Shown one piece after another: positions 1-11,088 of a DNA stretch of 64,000 bases. This DNA is from Gari tellinella (taxonomy: Eukaryota > Mollusca > Bivalvia > Cardiida > Psammobiidae), in NCBI GenBank assembly GCA_922989275.2, contig OV277874.1, forward strand, positions 17,038,154 to 17,102,153. Reading direction: 5' to 3'. The position numbers and the translations under genes were made by a program. The notes below the pieces were generated by a model. That model was given only the letters and a program-made list of their open reading frames with translations. It made no database searches and was not told the origin of the DNA. The first letter of the stretch is position 1, and the number at the start of each line of letters is the position of its first letter.

Positions 1-720
1 TAGAAACAGATAAGAGGAATATAGAGAAGGGTCCAGTACTTTCACGAAAGAAATGACAATTTAAATAAGCTTAATTTTGGACAGTCTGAAATGGAAGTTT
101 TACGCAAAAGAATTAACGAAGTATTTGTAACTTTGAAATAAATTCTAGTGCTATATAGTCTAGATCTAAAATGTATGCAATTAGTTATAAACCGTGTAAT
201 AACCTTTTACAAGGTAAACTGAGAACAATACATCATAAGATCGGGAAAACACTTAGGTAAAGTTGACGTACTATCATGATATGATGTAATAAAGTTTCTT
301 TGAGTGATCTGAGTCTACGCTGTTTGATAAGAAGTTGTGATTTTCAAACATACTTTGTTTGCATATGAAGGGTTGTGTGAAATGAGCCGGAAACAGTTTT
401 AGGCATAAGATTGCTTACTGTCATTAACCTTTTAACTGCCTAAGCCGACGACACTGACTTTTGCAAACAGTTTTGATCCTAATTACGCATGCGGTGTCTG
501 ATCAATTTTCGATCTGTTTGACACTCACATTAATTGTTCTTAAGTTAAAACTGCATACAATTCCCCCAAAAATAAAGTAAACGCTGACGCATGAATAAAA
601 ATGCGGGCGATAATCAGTATAGGAGCGGCTGTGTTTGACGGGTTAATCGTTATTACGTCATAAAGGCAGTGAAATGGTTAACTAACAATAAAACAAATGT
701 TTGATGTGTCATTCAAGTGG
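1..720. other. No recognisable gene
   Basis: AT-rich sequence with no long reading frame, splice-supported exon or clear repeat boundary that I can identify. It contains a weak variant of the dispersed 'aaacagtttggatc' motif near 460-540 ('aaacagttttgatcctaatt'). Confidence 0.5.
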
Positions 721-724
721 ATCT

Positions 725-896
725 ATAAAGCCTTTCTAACGCGACCACTCGATATAAGTATCATGGTCGGCCTCGGGGTGACAGCCTAATGCAGGAAAGA
801 AGGAGCCCCAATACGACTCACCCCTGCGCTAAGCAGTCGCCTGCAATTAAAAATCCCAAATCATAATGACTGGGCGGTCGCATTAGAGAGGCTTTA
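725..896. mobile_element. Small MITE with imperfect terminal inverted repeats
   Basis: The left end (ATAAAGCCTTTCTAACGCG) and the reverse complement of the right end (ATAAAGCCTCTCTAATGCG) match over about 24 bp with few mismatches. The interior has no coding capacity. Related end fragments ('gtagagaggttttactgta') recur near 8118. This is a non-autonomous element; no target duplication can be stated with confidence. Confidence 0.6.
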
Positions 897-1526
897 TTGC
901 ATAAATGTCTCTGATTGTTACTGTAGTTAAGCCGAAAGCTCCTTTACTTTCATTCAACTTAGTGTGTTCAATTTTTTCAGAGCTTTCTTGATATGTTTGG
1001 ATCAAAGCGTTGCTTAGATTCAGGGCACGTTTTGTATTATGTTGAATTATTTCTGTTAAGATGAAAATGTCTGAAATGATTACCAAAAGCAAATTTCAGC
1101 TAGTTTAAATGCATGTATTAAATCTGTGTCGAATAGTTTGTGTCCTGGTAAGTGGCCGAGTTACACGGCGTCTTAGGAGGACCCAAACTGCTCAGACAGT
1201 TAAACTTAAAAGCTGTCGTTCAAAGTACCAGGCCAAAAAAGAAGAAAAAAAAAGAATCGTCTACAATGATAAAGTGTGTGCCGTTCATTTACTTTTATTC
1301 AATATTTTGGCGAGAATGGCGAGCAACGTGTATAAGAAAATTAAAAGTGTATTTGGATACAGAAAAATAATGTTTGCATAAGATTTGAGTAAATGTAAAA
1401 ATTAAAAAAAAAAGTAATTATTTAGATCTGGTACTCTGAAATCAAACACTGTATATTCATGACATTGTATTAGACGTTTCATTTTTGTCTTATAGAACAA
1501 TTATGTTACATGTACCAACTATTAGC

Positions 1527-1706
1527 TACATCGGGGAAATCGTTATTATTTCTCAATATACGCGTTTACGATAAAACTATTATTTCTATTACAAACAGTT
1601 TGTCACTAAGATAAACATAATTCGTCAGAATTGTCCAAAACTTTTACCTTTCTACGTTTTAGTGCTTTGCGTTTCAACTGGAAAGAATAACGTTTTCTCT
1701 ACTGTA
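1527..1706. mobile_element. Degenerate copy of the CAGTGGAGAAAACG MITE
   Basis: Matches the full MITE at 40002-40248 at both ends (right end GGAAAGAATAACGTTTTCTC followed by TACTGTA) and in the flanking interior ('cgcgtttacg', 'gaattgtc', 'tacgttttagtg'). It has lost the central 60-bp hairpin seen in the full copy. Internal deletion of the hairpin is a typical decay product of such elements. Confidence 0.65.
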
Positions 1707-2106
1707 CCTTAATGAATACCAAATGAACGCAATTATTCAGTTGTCATTTTCATGTAATAAATCATTATTTACATATTATTAAATGGCTTATTCATTGAAA
1801 CCTGCTTAAACTGAGAACCCGAAATGATGTGAGCTTATTTTATTACCCACGGCGATAAGACTTAGTGAAGATTATACACACAGCATGTCGTCTGTTTTAT
1901 TATCACAGTGATAGGGCCGTAGGCAAGTCACGGAACCGCGTAATTTCCGGCAATCGTCGACCGGAGCCGAACATTATCAATTTTATAAGGCTGGGTTATC
2001 TGTCATGTATTGACACAAAGGGAGAAAACCGCAATGCGTATTTTGGCTTCTTCATTAGGTGTATTTAAGGGACGCAATCCAGTGAAATAGACCAAAATAG
2101 TCCCAT

Positions 2107-5100
2107 ATGATAAACCTTTCTAATGAACCTGATACTCAACAAATTTACGGTTCAGCTGAAAATAGAAGTACCAATAATTTGACAATATGTTCAATGAATA
2201 TCGGTGGTTTTGATAAATACAAAGATGACTCTATATTCTTAAAATATGCATTTCAATTTGATATATTTGCAATGTGTGAAACATGGGGTAAAAATTCAGA
2301 TGAATTTGAAAATATTTTCACAGGGTATGATCACTTTGCTTTTGTCCGACAAAAACCAGAAAATGCTTGGAGAAATTCGGGTGGGGTTACAGTTTATGTA
2401 AAACACAAATACATTAAAAATGGCATCATTAAGCGAATATATGATCATATCGAAGAATGTGTAATTCTATTGTTAAATGGTACCAAAGTTGGCCGTGCAA
2501 AAGATATCATCATGATTTTTACCTATGTATCGCCCCAATACTCCCCAATTTACCCAGAAGCTAATCCTGACGGTATATTACTATTAAGTGAAAAAATTGC
2601 TACTGTTAAAAGTTGTTATACTGATGCTGATATTTTCTTAGCAGGGGACCTGAATGCTAGAACTAAAACTTTTCTAGATTACATTCCAAGCGATAATGTT
2701 GATTTTGTTTTTAGGGAAGATACCATGTACCCTACTGATACGTTTGACTTACCTAGAAACTCAAAGGATAATGCAGTGCATAATAGCTTTGGGTTATCTT
2801 TAATTGATCTCTGCTGCACATTTGATATTCACATGTTCAATGGTAGACTATTTAACGACAAGAAAGGAGAAATTACATGTTGTGCAAATAATGGTTCAAG
2901 CATTGTGGACTATATGATAGCATCCACTGACATTTTTGATGATGTTATTGACTTTTCTGTTGCAGATGAATGTTTTTCTGATCATTTTCCTTTACAATGT
3001 ACTCTATCGTTTACTTATGCTACACAAACAGGTGATATTGTTAATGTTGAAAGTAATGACGAAAATATTGAATACATATACGAAAAAATCAAATGGAATG
3101 AATTCTACAAAACTAGTTTTTTGGATAGCTTTCTACGTTTGTACAATTCATTTGAAAACATATTTATTAACCCTGAGGAATCAGGTATTGATATGTTAGT
3201 GAAATTTACTGAAATCATTAGAAGTGCGGCACAAAATATGACTGTTATACATCAGGATTTTAAGGCACCTTTAAAACAACCTACCTGGTGGAATAATGAG
3301 TGTTCACGTTTAAAAAAGAAAAAATACCATCGCTTAAAACTATTTAGAAAGTCTGACAATCCGCAAGATTTAGAGCGTTATATAATCGCCAAGAATAATT
3401 TTAAACATACATGCAAATTACAAAAACAACAGCTTCAGCGAGATTGTCGAAATAAACTTGTTGACTCTAGAAACAATCCGAAAGCGTTTTGGCAAACAAT
3501 AAAACACCAAACATCAAACAATGGTAACACGCAGACATCTATCACTAGTAGACAATGGTTTGATTACTTCAAAACTCTTCTTAGCCCTATTAGTAGACAT
3601 GAAAATGCCCAACATGAGTTTTTGGTAGAACATGATAATCAAAATATAGACAGTACTTCACTAAATTGCCGTATATCAGAGGAAGAAATTAGATACGCTG
3701 TAAGGTCACAGCATTCCAATAAATCCCCTGGTCCAGATGGTGTATGTATGGAAATATATAAGTGCACTTTAGACACTATCTTACCCTTTCTCCTTAACGT
3801 TTTCAATGAAGTTCTTGACACTGGAACGTTTCCACCAGAGTGGTGCGATAGTATTATAACGCCAGTTCATAAAAAGGGGAATAAATTAGACCCTGGTAAT
3901 TATAGGGGTATTTCATTGATTAATTCACTTGGCAAAATATTTGTTTTCATTTTGAATAGAAGGTTACAGGATTTTTGTGATGAAAACTCATGTATTGATG
4001 AGTCACAAGCAGGTTTTCGAAAACAATACTCTACAGAGGACAACATTTTTGTTTTGAGAGCGCTAGCACAGAAGTACATTTCTAGATCGCGTGGGAGATT
4101 TTATTGTATTTTTATCGATTTTGCCAAAGCGTTTGATTGTATCAATCATGAAAAATTATGGTCAGTCCTTCATCAAAATGGTGTACAAGGTAAATTTTTA
4201 AACGTATTTCAATCTATGTATAGCAATCTGAAATTATGTGTTAAAACAACAAATGGGCTAACTGAACTCTTCAGATGTACGATAGGAACAAGACAAGGAT
4301 GTGTTAGCAGTCCTCTGATCTTTTCTCTCTTCATTAATGATTTGATTTTGTATTTACGACAAGAATGTGATCATGGAATATTTGTCTCAAACGATATACC
4401 TGATCTTCTAGCATTGTTATATGCTGATGACGCTTCGAGTTTTAGTGAAACTGCATTACGGTTACAAAAACAAATAGACATGATCTCAACTTTTTGTGAC
4501 TCTATTGATATGAAAATAAATTTAGATAAAACAAAGATTATAGTTTTCAGAAATGGTGGTGTTCTTCGTTCATACGAAAAGTGGTTCTATAAAGGTAACC
4601 CTATTGACGTAGTGTCTTCATATAAGTATCTTGGAGTGTATATGACACCTAAGCTTATTTGGACTACAACTCATGAATTCGCATCAAAACAGGCGCTAAA
4701 AGTATCTTCTTGTATTTTTAATTACCAACGAAAATTTGGTTATTTTGACCCAGTTGATATGTTTAAACTGTTTGACAGTATGGTTAAACCTATTTTGTGC
4801 TATGGATCACAACTATGGGGTGTTCGATATGTCGACAAAATAGAAAAAGTACACATCAGTTTCTGTAAAAGATATTGTCAGCTTCCTCAAAATACAGCCG
4901 ATATTTTTGTATACGGTGAATGTGGTCGACTTCCTCTTTGTATTACATATTTTACTAATTGTATTAAGTACTGGGTTAAACTACTTACACTTGATCAACA
5001 TAGATATCCATTTCAGTGCTATAAAATGTTATACAGATTAGATGAGTCAGGTCGCACTACTTGGGCTAGTCACGTGCGTAATCTATTATATTCTAATGGA

Positions 5101-5622
5101 TTTGGACATGTCTGGTTATCACAAGAAGTAGGTGATCCAGGGTTGTTTATTAATACTTTTAGACAACGGATAGTTGATTGCTCGATACAAAACTGGAATT
5201 CAAATCTGACTGACTCTACTAAAGCAGACACTTACAGAGGGTTTAAGTCGCTACTTAATGTAGAACGATATTTAAGTATTTACATGCCTGTCAAATTACG
5301 AAGATGTCTTGCAAAGTTCAGATGTTCTAGTCATGACTTATATATAGAAAAAGGTAGATATACAAACATTGATAGACGGATGAGATTTTGTCCAGTATGT
5401 CAGAAACGGAATATAAATGTTGTTGAGACAGAATTCCATTTCTTATTAGAATGCCAGGCGTATGAAACACTGCGGCAAAGTATATTGCAGGATTACTGTG
5501 GAATGCACCGAAATATACAAACCTTTAACCAACTAATGTCAAACTCAAACGAAAGTGCTATTTTGAAACTTGCAACATTTTTACACGCTGCGTTTGAACA
5601 TAGAACATCCCTTATACAGTAA
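2107..5622 (+). CDS. Non-LTR retrotransposon ORF2: endonuclease and reverse transcriptase
   Basis: An intact 1171-codon frame. The N-terminal 300 or so residues carry the exonuclease-endonuclease-phosphatase fold motifs: ICSMNIGGF at the start, CETWG (metal-binding Glu), FLAGDLNARTK (Asp/Asn), IVDYMI and FSDHFPLQ (catalytic His). The central part is a reverse transcriptase: KSPGPDGVCMEIYK, NYRGISLINSLGKIF, FIDFAKAFDC (first catalytic Asp), TRQGCVSSPLIFSLFINDL and LLYADD (catalytic Asp pair). The C-terminus has a CPVC...H...C zinc-knuckle-like cluster. EEP endonuclease followed by a YADD RT fits the CR1/Jockey/L2 side of LINEs, which prime reverse transcription at a nicked target. No ORF1 is visible upstream, so the copy is probably 5'-truncated or lacks it. 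The absence of stops over 3.5 kb suggests a recent insertion. Confidence 0.93.
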   Translation: MINLSNEPDTQQIYGSAENRSTNNLTICSMNIGGFDKYKDDSIFLKYAFQFDIFAMCETWGKNSDEFENIFTGYDHFAFVRQKPENAWRNSGGVTVYVKHKYIKNGIIKRIYDHIEECVILLLNGTKVGRAKDIIMIFTYVSPQYSPIYPEANPDGILLLSEKIATVKSCYTDADIFLAGDLNARTKTFLDYIPSDNVDFVFREDTMYPTDTFDLPRNSKDNAVHNSFGLSLIDLCCTFDIHMFNGRLFNDKKGEITCCANNGSSIVDYMIASTDIFDDVIDFSVADECFSDHFPLQCTLSFTYATQTGDIVNVESNDENIEYIYEKIKWNEFYKTSFLDSFLRLYNSFENIFINPEESGIDMLVKFTEIIRSAAQNMTVIHQDFKAPLKQPTWWNNECSRLKKKKYHRLKLFRKSDNPQDLERYIIAKNNFKHTCKLQKQQLQRDCRNKLVDSRNNPKAFWQTIKHQTSNNGNTQTSITSRQWFDYFKTLLSPISRHENAQHEFLVEHDNQNIDSTSLNCRISEEEIRYAVRSQHSNKSPGPDGVCMEIYKCTLDTILPFLLNVFNEVLDTGTFPPEWCDSIITPVHKKGNKLDPGNYRGISLINSLGKIFVFILNRRLQDFCDENSCIDESQAGFRKQYSTEDNIFVLRALAQKYISRSRGRFYCIFIDFAKAFDCINHEKLWSVLHQNGVQGKFLNVFQSMYSNLKLCVKTTNGLTELFRCTIGTRQGCVSSPLIFSLFINDLILYLRQECDHGIFVSNDIPDLLALLYADDASSFSETALRLQKQIDMISTFCDSIDMKINLDKTKIIVFRNGGVLRSYEKWFYKGNPIDVVSSYKYLGVYMTPKLIWTTTHEFASKQALKVSSCIFNYQRKFGYFDPVDMFKLFDSMVKPILCYGSQLWGVRYVDKIEKVHISFCKRYCQLPQNTADIFVYGECGRLPLCITYFTNCIKYWVKLLTLDQHRYPFQCYKMLYRLDESGRTTWASHVRNLLYSNGFGHVWLSQEVGDPGLFINTFRQRIVDCSIQNWNSNLTDSTKADTYRGFKSLLNVERYLSIYMPVKLRRCLAKFRCSSHDLYIEKGRYTNIDRRMRFCPVCQKRNINVVETEFHFLLECQAYETLRQSILQDYCGMHRNIQTFNQLMSNSNESAILKLATFLHAAFEHRTSLIQ

Positions 5623-5905
5623 CTATATGCTGAACTTTACATATGCAAGTTTGCTGGTGTGCTTCCAAAAGGAGACAACTCTTTCCTGAGTTAAAGAATT
5701 GTGTTCTTTTGAAAACACATCAACGTAATGTAAGACTAAAGCATGTGTTTCTTATATATACATTTAAGTGCAGTTTTTCTATTAACTGCGAATATCTATG
5801 ATATTGATGTCACTCATTACTATGTATTTTGAAAATGTATCTTGTGTGTATGATGGGCCGGTGGCCTAAGTACGTGAATAAAAGTTTTGACTTTGACTTT
5901 ACAGT
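5623..5905 (+). mobile_element. 3' UTR and tail of the LINE at 2107
   Basis: After the stop codon, about 280 bp of non-coding sequence ends in 'gaataaaagttttgactttgacttt'-type sequence near 5876-5902: an AATAAA-like signal followed by two and a half TTTGAC units. Short simple repeats in place of poly(A) are usual at the 3' ends of CR1-like LINEs. A matching target duplication upstream was not found. Confidence 0.7.
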
Positions 5906-6309
5906 CGTTTTTGCAAAAGGTTTGGAGCTAGATCAGTGGCTTAGCAACATGCCGTCTGTTCAGTAAACCGGTTTTTACTACTTGACACCCTAAATAATAG
6001 TAAGTCATGCAGCTGTAAATCTAACCTTATAATGATACATGTAATTCGGAAAATAGTTTTTAGACAGCCGATGCTTTGGAGATGAAAGGGTTCAAGCTTA
6101 AGATAAATGTCCTGTAGGAATTGAAATGGTTTTTTTTTATTATAAATGCTTCAACGTTTTTGGCACCTTTTATGCTACTCTCTCAAGTGCGACAATACTG
6201 GTGCTTACAAATAGTCTGGATCCAGATCTAAGGATGAGAAACTCGGCGTCGTATCAGTATTAAAACAGTTTCACGCTCACACGGGGGTCCTCTTTGCGCA
6301 TGAACACCG

Positions 6310-6436
6310 GAAGGCGACAGTGCGACGGTAATAATACGACAGTACGACGGTGATAACGCGATAGTACGAAGGTTATACTGCGACAGTTAGACGGGTGATA
6401 ACTGATAACGCGACAATACGACGGTGATAATGCTGT
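6310..6436. repeat. Short tandem repeat of 'gcgacagtacgacggtgataa' type
   Basis: About five degenerate units made of 'cgacagt', 'acgacggtgataa' and 'cgcgac' follow one another. No coding frame. A local minisatellite. Confidence 0.6.
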
Positions 6437-6454
6437 AAAGATGCGGTAATGAAA

Positions 6455-6545
6455 TTACTCGGCCTACGTCCTCGTGATTTAATAACTGCGCATCACAACT
6501 CCTACCCGAGTTCTATTACACGATGATACACTAGTTGATGTTATT
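6455..6545. mobile_element. Half of a fold-back element related to 9487-9625
   Basis: The stretch 'actcggcctacgtcctcgtg', followed by 'catcacaactcctacccgag', parallels the right half of the palindrome at 9487-9625 (loop 'gaggcctttaggccgag', then 'catctcaacgactacccg'). The other arm is missing or unrecognisable. Confidence 0.45.
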
Positions 6546-6576
6546 ATTTCTTAAAATAATACTAAACAGACACACG

Positions 6577-6729
6577 TTTGTATAGGGGGTCACTTTATTA
6601 CGGGGGGTCACTTTATTTCATGAAGGGTCACTTTATTTCACGTAAGGGGGTCATAATATTTCGACCGGGGGATCGAAATATTTCGACCGGGGGTCACTCT
6701 ATTACGGGGGGTCACTTTATTTCATTACA
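6577..6729. mobile_element. Solo end of a CCGG-targeting DNA transposon
   Basis: A run of 'ggggggtcactttattacgg' and 'gggtcataatatttcgacc' units ends in ATTACA directly followed by CCGG (6730-6733). The larger copies at 27231-31688 and 42679-45908 have the same architecture: G-rich GGGGTCA...TTCGA units, then a terminal ...TTACA abutting CCGG. Only one end is present, so this is a relic or a related subfamily. Confidence 0.6.
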
Positions 6730-6856
6730 CCGGTTTCAGTCCGATCTCATTAGGGGTACTCAATCTTAACTCTTTGCATGCTGGGTAATTTTTTCATCTG
6801 CAACTGTTCTAAAATTAAAATTTTCAAAATTTCTTTTAAGTCCAGGGTCAGAATGG

Positions 6857-6923
6857 CAAACAGTTTGGATCCTGATGAGACGCCACGTTACGCGGCGTCT
6901 CATCTGGATCCAAACTATTTGCA
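6857..6923. repeat. GATC-type hairpin (family B)
   Basis: Near-perfect palindrome: GCAAACAGTTTGGATCCTGA, then the arms GACGCCACGTTACGCGGCGTC, then the complement ending in GCAAA. It belongs to the most abundant hairpin family of the window; the best copies are listed at 15634-15700, 35322-35390, 40065-40130 and 54541-54606. Confidence 0.8.
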
Positions 6924-7150
6924 AATGTAATCACTGTGGCAGATATATCCGCCGCTAGCATGCAAAGAGTTAATTTTAGGAAAAGAAGCTTTATAAACAG
7001 ACTACATGTAGTGTTTTGCAAAAATATTGTAAAAGCATGCGGTAATTTGGCGATGAAAGTGGTCACTCTGATAATGCTGAAACGTCGTCTGCTTCACATA
7101 TATATCGTCTTTTAAAAACCTAAAAAAAGAGTTTTTATGTTTTTGGAATA

Positions 7151-7465
7151 CAGCGTTCCCTCTCTACAACGACACCCATTGTGTGCGTTGTTCGGAGGGA
7201 GTCGTTATAGGGAGGGAAATTTGCTTACATTTGCAAACAGCGGCGTCTGATCTGGGTTCAAGCTGTTTGTCACTCCTCATTAAGGTTTTTTTCTGTCAAA
7301 ATGTCCATTATATTACTTTGAGAAACACAGCAGAGGACACTTTTAAGCAGACGATATTGCAACTTTAAAACGTTAGACATAATTGTCTTGTTCAGGGAAC
7401 TTCGGCAAGAGTCGTTGTAAGGAGGGAGTCGTTGTTGGGAGGGCCGTTGTAGGGAGGGAACACTG
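7151..7465. mobile_element. MITE with CAGYGTTCCCTC ends and TA duplication
   Basis: The left end CAGCGTTCCCTCTCTACAAC and the right end GTTGTAGGGAGGGAACACTG are inverted repeats, each bordered by TA (7149-7150 and 7466-7467). A TA target duplication with a CAGTG-like terminus is typical of Tc1/mariner-type MITEs. The same family, with its left end amplified, lies at 41073-41814. Confidence 0.8.
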
Positions 7466-7847
7466 TAGAAGAAGAGTTGAATACGAAAGAAAAACAGTTT
7501 GGATTTAGATCAGACGTCGCGTTATGCGGCGTCTGATATGGATACTAACTGCTTGTAAAATGATAGGCAAGTCGCGCTTAGCATGAAAAGGGTTAATTCA
7601 TATTGACTGACATGCAGTTTTGAAGTGATGACGAGGTTTATTTTGAACCTTAGCGACGCCTGTATGCGCCCTTTATTACAAACAGAGTGCCTGTAAAGAG
7701 TACACTTGTTCTATGCAGGTAGTGTAAACATAGATCAAAGGACTTTAATGGGAGCCCTATGACCAGGGTCTACATTGTGTGTCAGCTTTCAATTGTAATT
7801 AAACAACTCTGAGTAGTCAAATATATTCCTCTGTATTACGACCACTT

Positions 7848-7916
7848 AAAGCAGATTGAAAGTAAAGCAGAATGTGGCTTAATGCACATTCTGCTTTACT
7901 TTCAGCATGCTTTAAG
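7848..7916. repeat. GCTTTAAGCAG hairpin (family A), representative copy
   Basis: Arms 'gaaagtaaagcagaatg' and 'cattctgctttactttc' enclose a short loop and are flanked by 'aaagcag'/'ctgcttt'-like bases. Full or partial copies that I can see lie near 8640-8715, 9915-9975, 20690-20750, 22245-22300, 22900-22960, 23221-23298, 24551-24640, 25710-25770, 28445-28510, 31096-31153, 43196-43258, 44625-44690 and 54683-54752. They are often bordered by 'ctatatcctagcagatggtagc'-like sequence, so the mobile unit is probably 100-150 bp. Confidence 0.8.
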
Positions 7917-8469
7917 CTATCATCTGCTAGGATAAAGATTATTTTTCTAATATTATAGACAATCATAACTTCATTAAAAAAAGAAGGTTATTGATTGTAT
8001 AAAGGACATGTGCAAGCTTTATCAACGGTGACAGTAAACAGAAAGGAGCTTTCTGCCTTACTGTCATCTTGCTTTAAGCAGTCACCTGCCTTAAATATCT
8101 AATAATTCACACACTTTAGTGGTCGTAGTAGAGAGGTTTTACTGTATACCATTGACTTATTTTCAAACCTGAAGAGTATACTTATTTTATAATTTACAGA
8201 GTTATATAGATTTATACTGCTATTTTGTTATGTTCACAGCACCTTGCTTTGATGCCATGGGCTCGAGACATTGTAGTAAAACCGGTATTTGTACAGACCC
8301 TTTCGCTCAACACTACGACTGTCAGAAATCCTGTGGAGGCTGTGGGAAAGGCTGGATAGGATAGGGAGACATTAACCCTGTCCCCCATAGAGGCGACTTT
8401 TAGCTCACACTTCCCTGGGTAACCCGGCGTCTGATCAGGCTCCCAACTGTTTGCCACTCAGGTCAAAAT

Positions 8470-8568
8470 AAATAGTTAGAGTTATCAAAAAGTTTCAACA
8501 TTTTAGTGTATTCCATTTGCGTTTCGTTTTGTTAAACGGGAAAGAATAACGTTTTCTCCACTGTACAG
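8470..8568. mobile_element. Partial CAGTGGAGAAAACG MITE
   Basis: Right half only: 'gttatcaaaaagtttcaaca', 'ttgcgtttcgttttgtt', 'aaacgggaaagaataacg', then TTTTCTCCACTGTA. It corresponds to the right half of the full MITE at 40002-40248. The adjacent family B hairpin remnant (8420-8460) is probably what is left of its centre. Confidence 0.7.
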
Positions 8569-9486
8569 GTACATGTAAACCAAGGTATTGCGTCAGCTCT
8601 AACGCGCGACTTACTTCTGTTTACAGGGCAGTTAAATGCTTAAAGCAGTATATAAAGTAAGGCAGAAATCTCCTACAGGAGCTTTCTGCCTTTCTTTCAT
8701 ATTGCTTTGAACTGTAACCTGTCTTCAACGTTGTCATTGCGCCATCGTTTAAGTGATCATAAAAGTGGGTCTGTACTGTACCATAAAATTGAACATGCTT
8801 TAATTATTGTCTGTCTAAATTGTCGTCTGCCTGATTTTGTAAAACGTTATATTTATACGGATTTAACCAGTGACAAGTCACACATAGATCTAGAGAACAC
8901 ATATATAGCAATATGCTCGAGGATTAACCACGTCACTACCATGACGTCATAAAATTGAAACAATTGCCGTCTGCTTTTATTTCTCAAATTCAAATTGTAC
9001 GTATGTTGACTTAACAAATATTGAAATGACTGTCAAACAGTTAGGATCCTGATCAAACGGTTTGCAAATAACTATTGGACCCTGCGTAAGGCAGTGGAGA
9101 GGTTATTACTGGTGTTAATAATTTATAATTAATCTACCGATGGCACACATGGTAAGGGTCGTCTGAAACAATTGTCGTCTGTAAAAATTGTCGTCTGCAG
9201 TTTGTCGGCACGTTTGTTTCATAAACGTTCAAGAGAATATCAAACACTTTGGAACCAGATGAAGAGTCGAGTTGCTCGGTGACTTACCGGAATCAAAACT
9301 GTTTTACAGTCTTCCGTAGTGCGGAAGGTTTAAAGATATAGGAAAATATAGGGTGGTGTTTAAATTATTTGACTTACCAGTGTACTTGACCCACCAAGCA
9401 ATTCCCTAATACATAAAGACAACAGACGGTTAAGAAATTTAATTCACTGTTTCCCCTATATATTGATTAAGAAATAATAAATTCAT

Positions 9487-9625
9487 ACCAGTGTTTTATC
9501 GTGCAATCGATCACTGGTAGGAGTTGAGATGCGTAGTAATTTAAGCACGAGGCCTTTAGGCCGAGTGGTTTAATTACAAGCATCTCAACGACTACCCGTG
9601 TTCGATTGTTAGATAAAACACTGGT
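9487..9625. mobile_element. Fold-back element with GAGGCC...GGCCGAG loop
   Basis: The outer arms TACCAGTGTTTTATC / GATAAAACACTGGTA and the inner arms 'gttgagatgc' / 'gcatctcaac' form a palindrome of about 139 bp. The loop is itself a hairpin, 'cacgaggcctttaggccgag'. Similar loops occur at 11700-11745, 12682-12710 and 13555-13590 although the arms are unrelated. Confidence 0.75.
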
Positions 9626-10194
9626 ATTAATTTATTATTTTGATTCTAACATACAATTTAACCTTAATTTGCACCGAAGCAACGGCGCTACATGTCTTGG
9701 CTTACGCATTTTCGAAGCCAAATGACGTCACGTTAGGACGTTTAGCGCGTGAGTGTTCTACTGAAAATTCGTACACTGAGACGGTCCTTCTTCTCTTATA
9801 TAGGGGTGTGGGCGAGGTGTGTTAGAATTACCTTGTGGCAGTAATCTTGAGCTTGGAAACAAACCATTCAGTTTTAGCTCCCCTATAGTTTGTTTTTAGT
9901 GTTGACATCTTTCAAGCAGACTGAACGTAAAGCAGAAAGCTCATGAAGGATCTTTCTACTTTACATTCAACCATTTTAGGCACCTAACCCGCCTATCAAG
10001 AAGTTGAAGTTTGTTATGGCAATTTATCAGGATATGGTAGAACCTTAAAAACACATGGATATATGTTAACCCTTTCCACCCTAAATTTCTCTTGTGGGTA
10101 TTTATAGCCCTTTTGGACTCTTATAGTACAGGTATTTTGAACCAGTCTACTGTTGCATTTTTGATATGACAACAAAAACAAATGAAAATATCAA

Positions 10195-10258
10195 ACAGTG
10201 CAGACCCTGATCAGAGGGCTCCTATAGGAGCCCACTGATCTGGGTCTACACTGTTTGC
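10195..10258. repeat. Family B hairpin, 'GACCCTGATCAGAGGGCTCC' subtype
   Basis: Arms 'cagaccctgatcagagggct' and 'agcccactgatctgggtct' around a TATA centre, followed by 'acactgtttgcat'. It shares the outer 'aaacagt' / 'actgttt' frame with the GACGCC subtype but has different arm bases that still pair. The same subtype occurs at 54541-54606, 27550-27605, 30490-30550 and 45540-45600. Confidence 0.75.
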
Positions 10259-10479
10259 ATATGTAATCAGTTATCTCTACAGAGGGTTGTAGGGTTGAAA
10301 GGGTTAAATTATCAATCCTAGCGACTAGTATACACGTCCTTTTAACGTTCATTTGCTTAAATGTACACTGCCTCCTTAACCACTCACTCAAACCACCAGG
10401 ATTCCCGGTCTAGAATCGTCAGATTCAAGAGACATGTTATAGAGTATATATGAAAATGGTGTAATACTTCAAGGCCGTC

Positions 10480-10700
10480 TATGCTCCATCAATCGTGTTG
10501 TTGTTGTTGTTTCTGCTAAGGTTCATGTCCGCTTACCGGCTGTCTTTTGTATGTTTTATAAGCTATCATGTTTATTTTAGATCTAATTGTAGTTATTTGT
10601 CTTTTCTCGCTTTGTAGGTACATTTATGTAATTTCATTTGAAGAGCTTTTGAACGGTATAAAGAGCGCTATATAAATCTGGTATAATAATAATAATGAGG
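10480..10700 (+). mobile_element. 3' end of a truncated LINE
   Basis: The sequence ends in 'agagcgctatataaatctgg' followed by 'tataataataataat'. A 'GCGCTATATAAAT' block followed by short AT-rich units is the typical 3' terminus of L2/CR1-like LINEs. No coding part is left. The 5' limit is uncertain. Confidence 0.6.
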
Positions 10701-11088
10701 TTTAACGTCCCGCATAGGTGCTTAGGGTTGGTCATCCCAAAGATACCCGAAGTGATCAATGGTCAGCATCTAAATCTCTCAAGGTATAAACAATTTCTCC
10801 ATAAATCTAACTTCCAGTTCCCTAATAACGTCTGTCATCGTTCGAGCCCATGAAGGAGGTAGACTGCTCTGGCTCCAAGATAATTGCAATTGGAATAATT
10901 TGTTCATACCAGCTGGTAGGATCTAGAAAATATTTCTTATGACATATCTTCATGACTGTATAAATTGTAACTATTTCCTTCAGTAGAGGATTAAATTAAA
11001 GGCGTAAAAAGCGTAGTTATGGGGTACTGGATTAATACAAGTCCCGCATGTTTGATGAGAAATTTTCAGCTTGATATTCTACGAAGAG

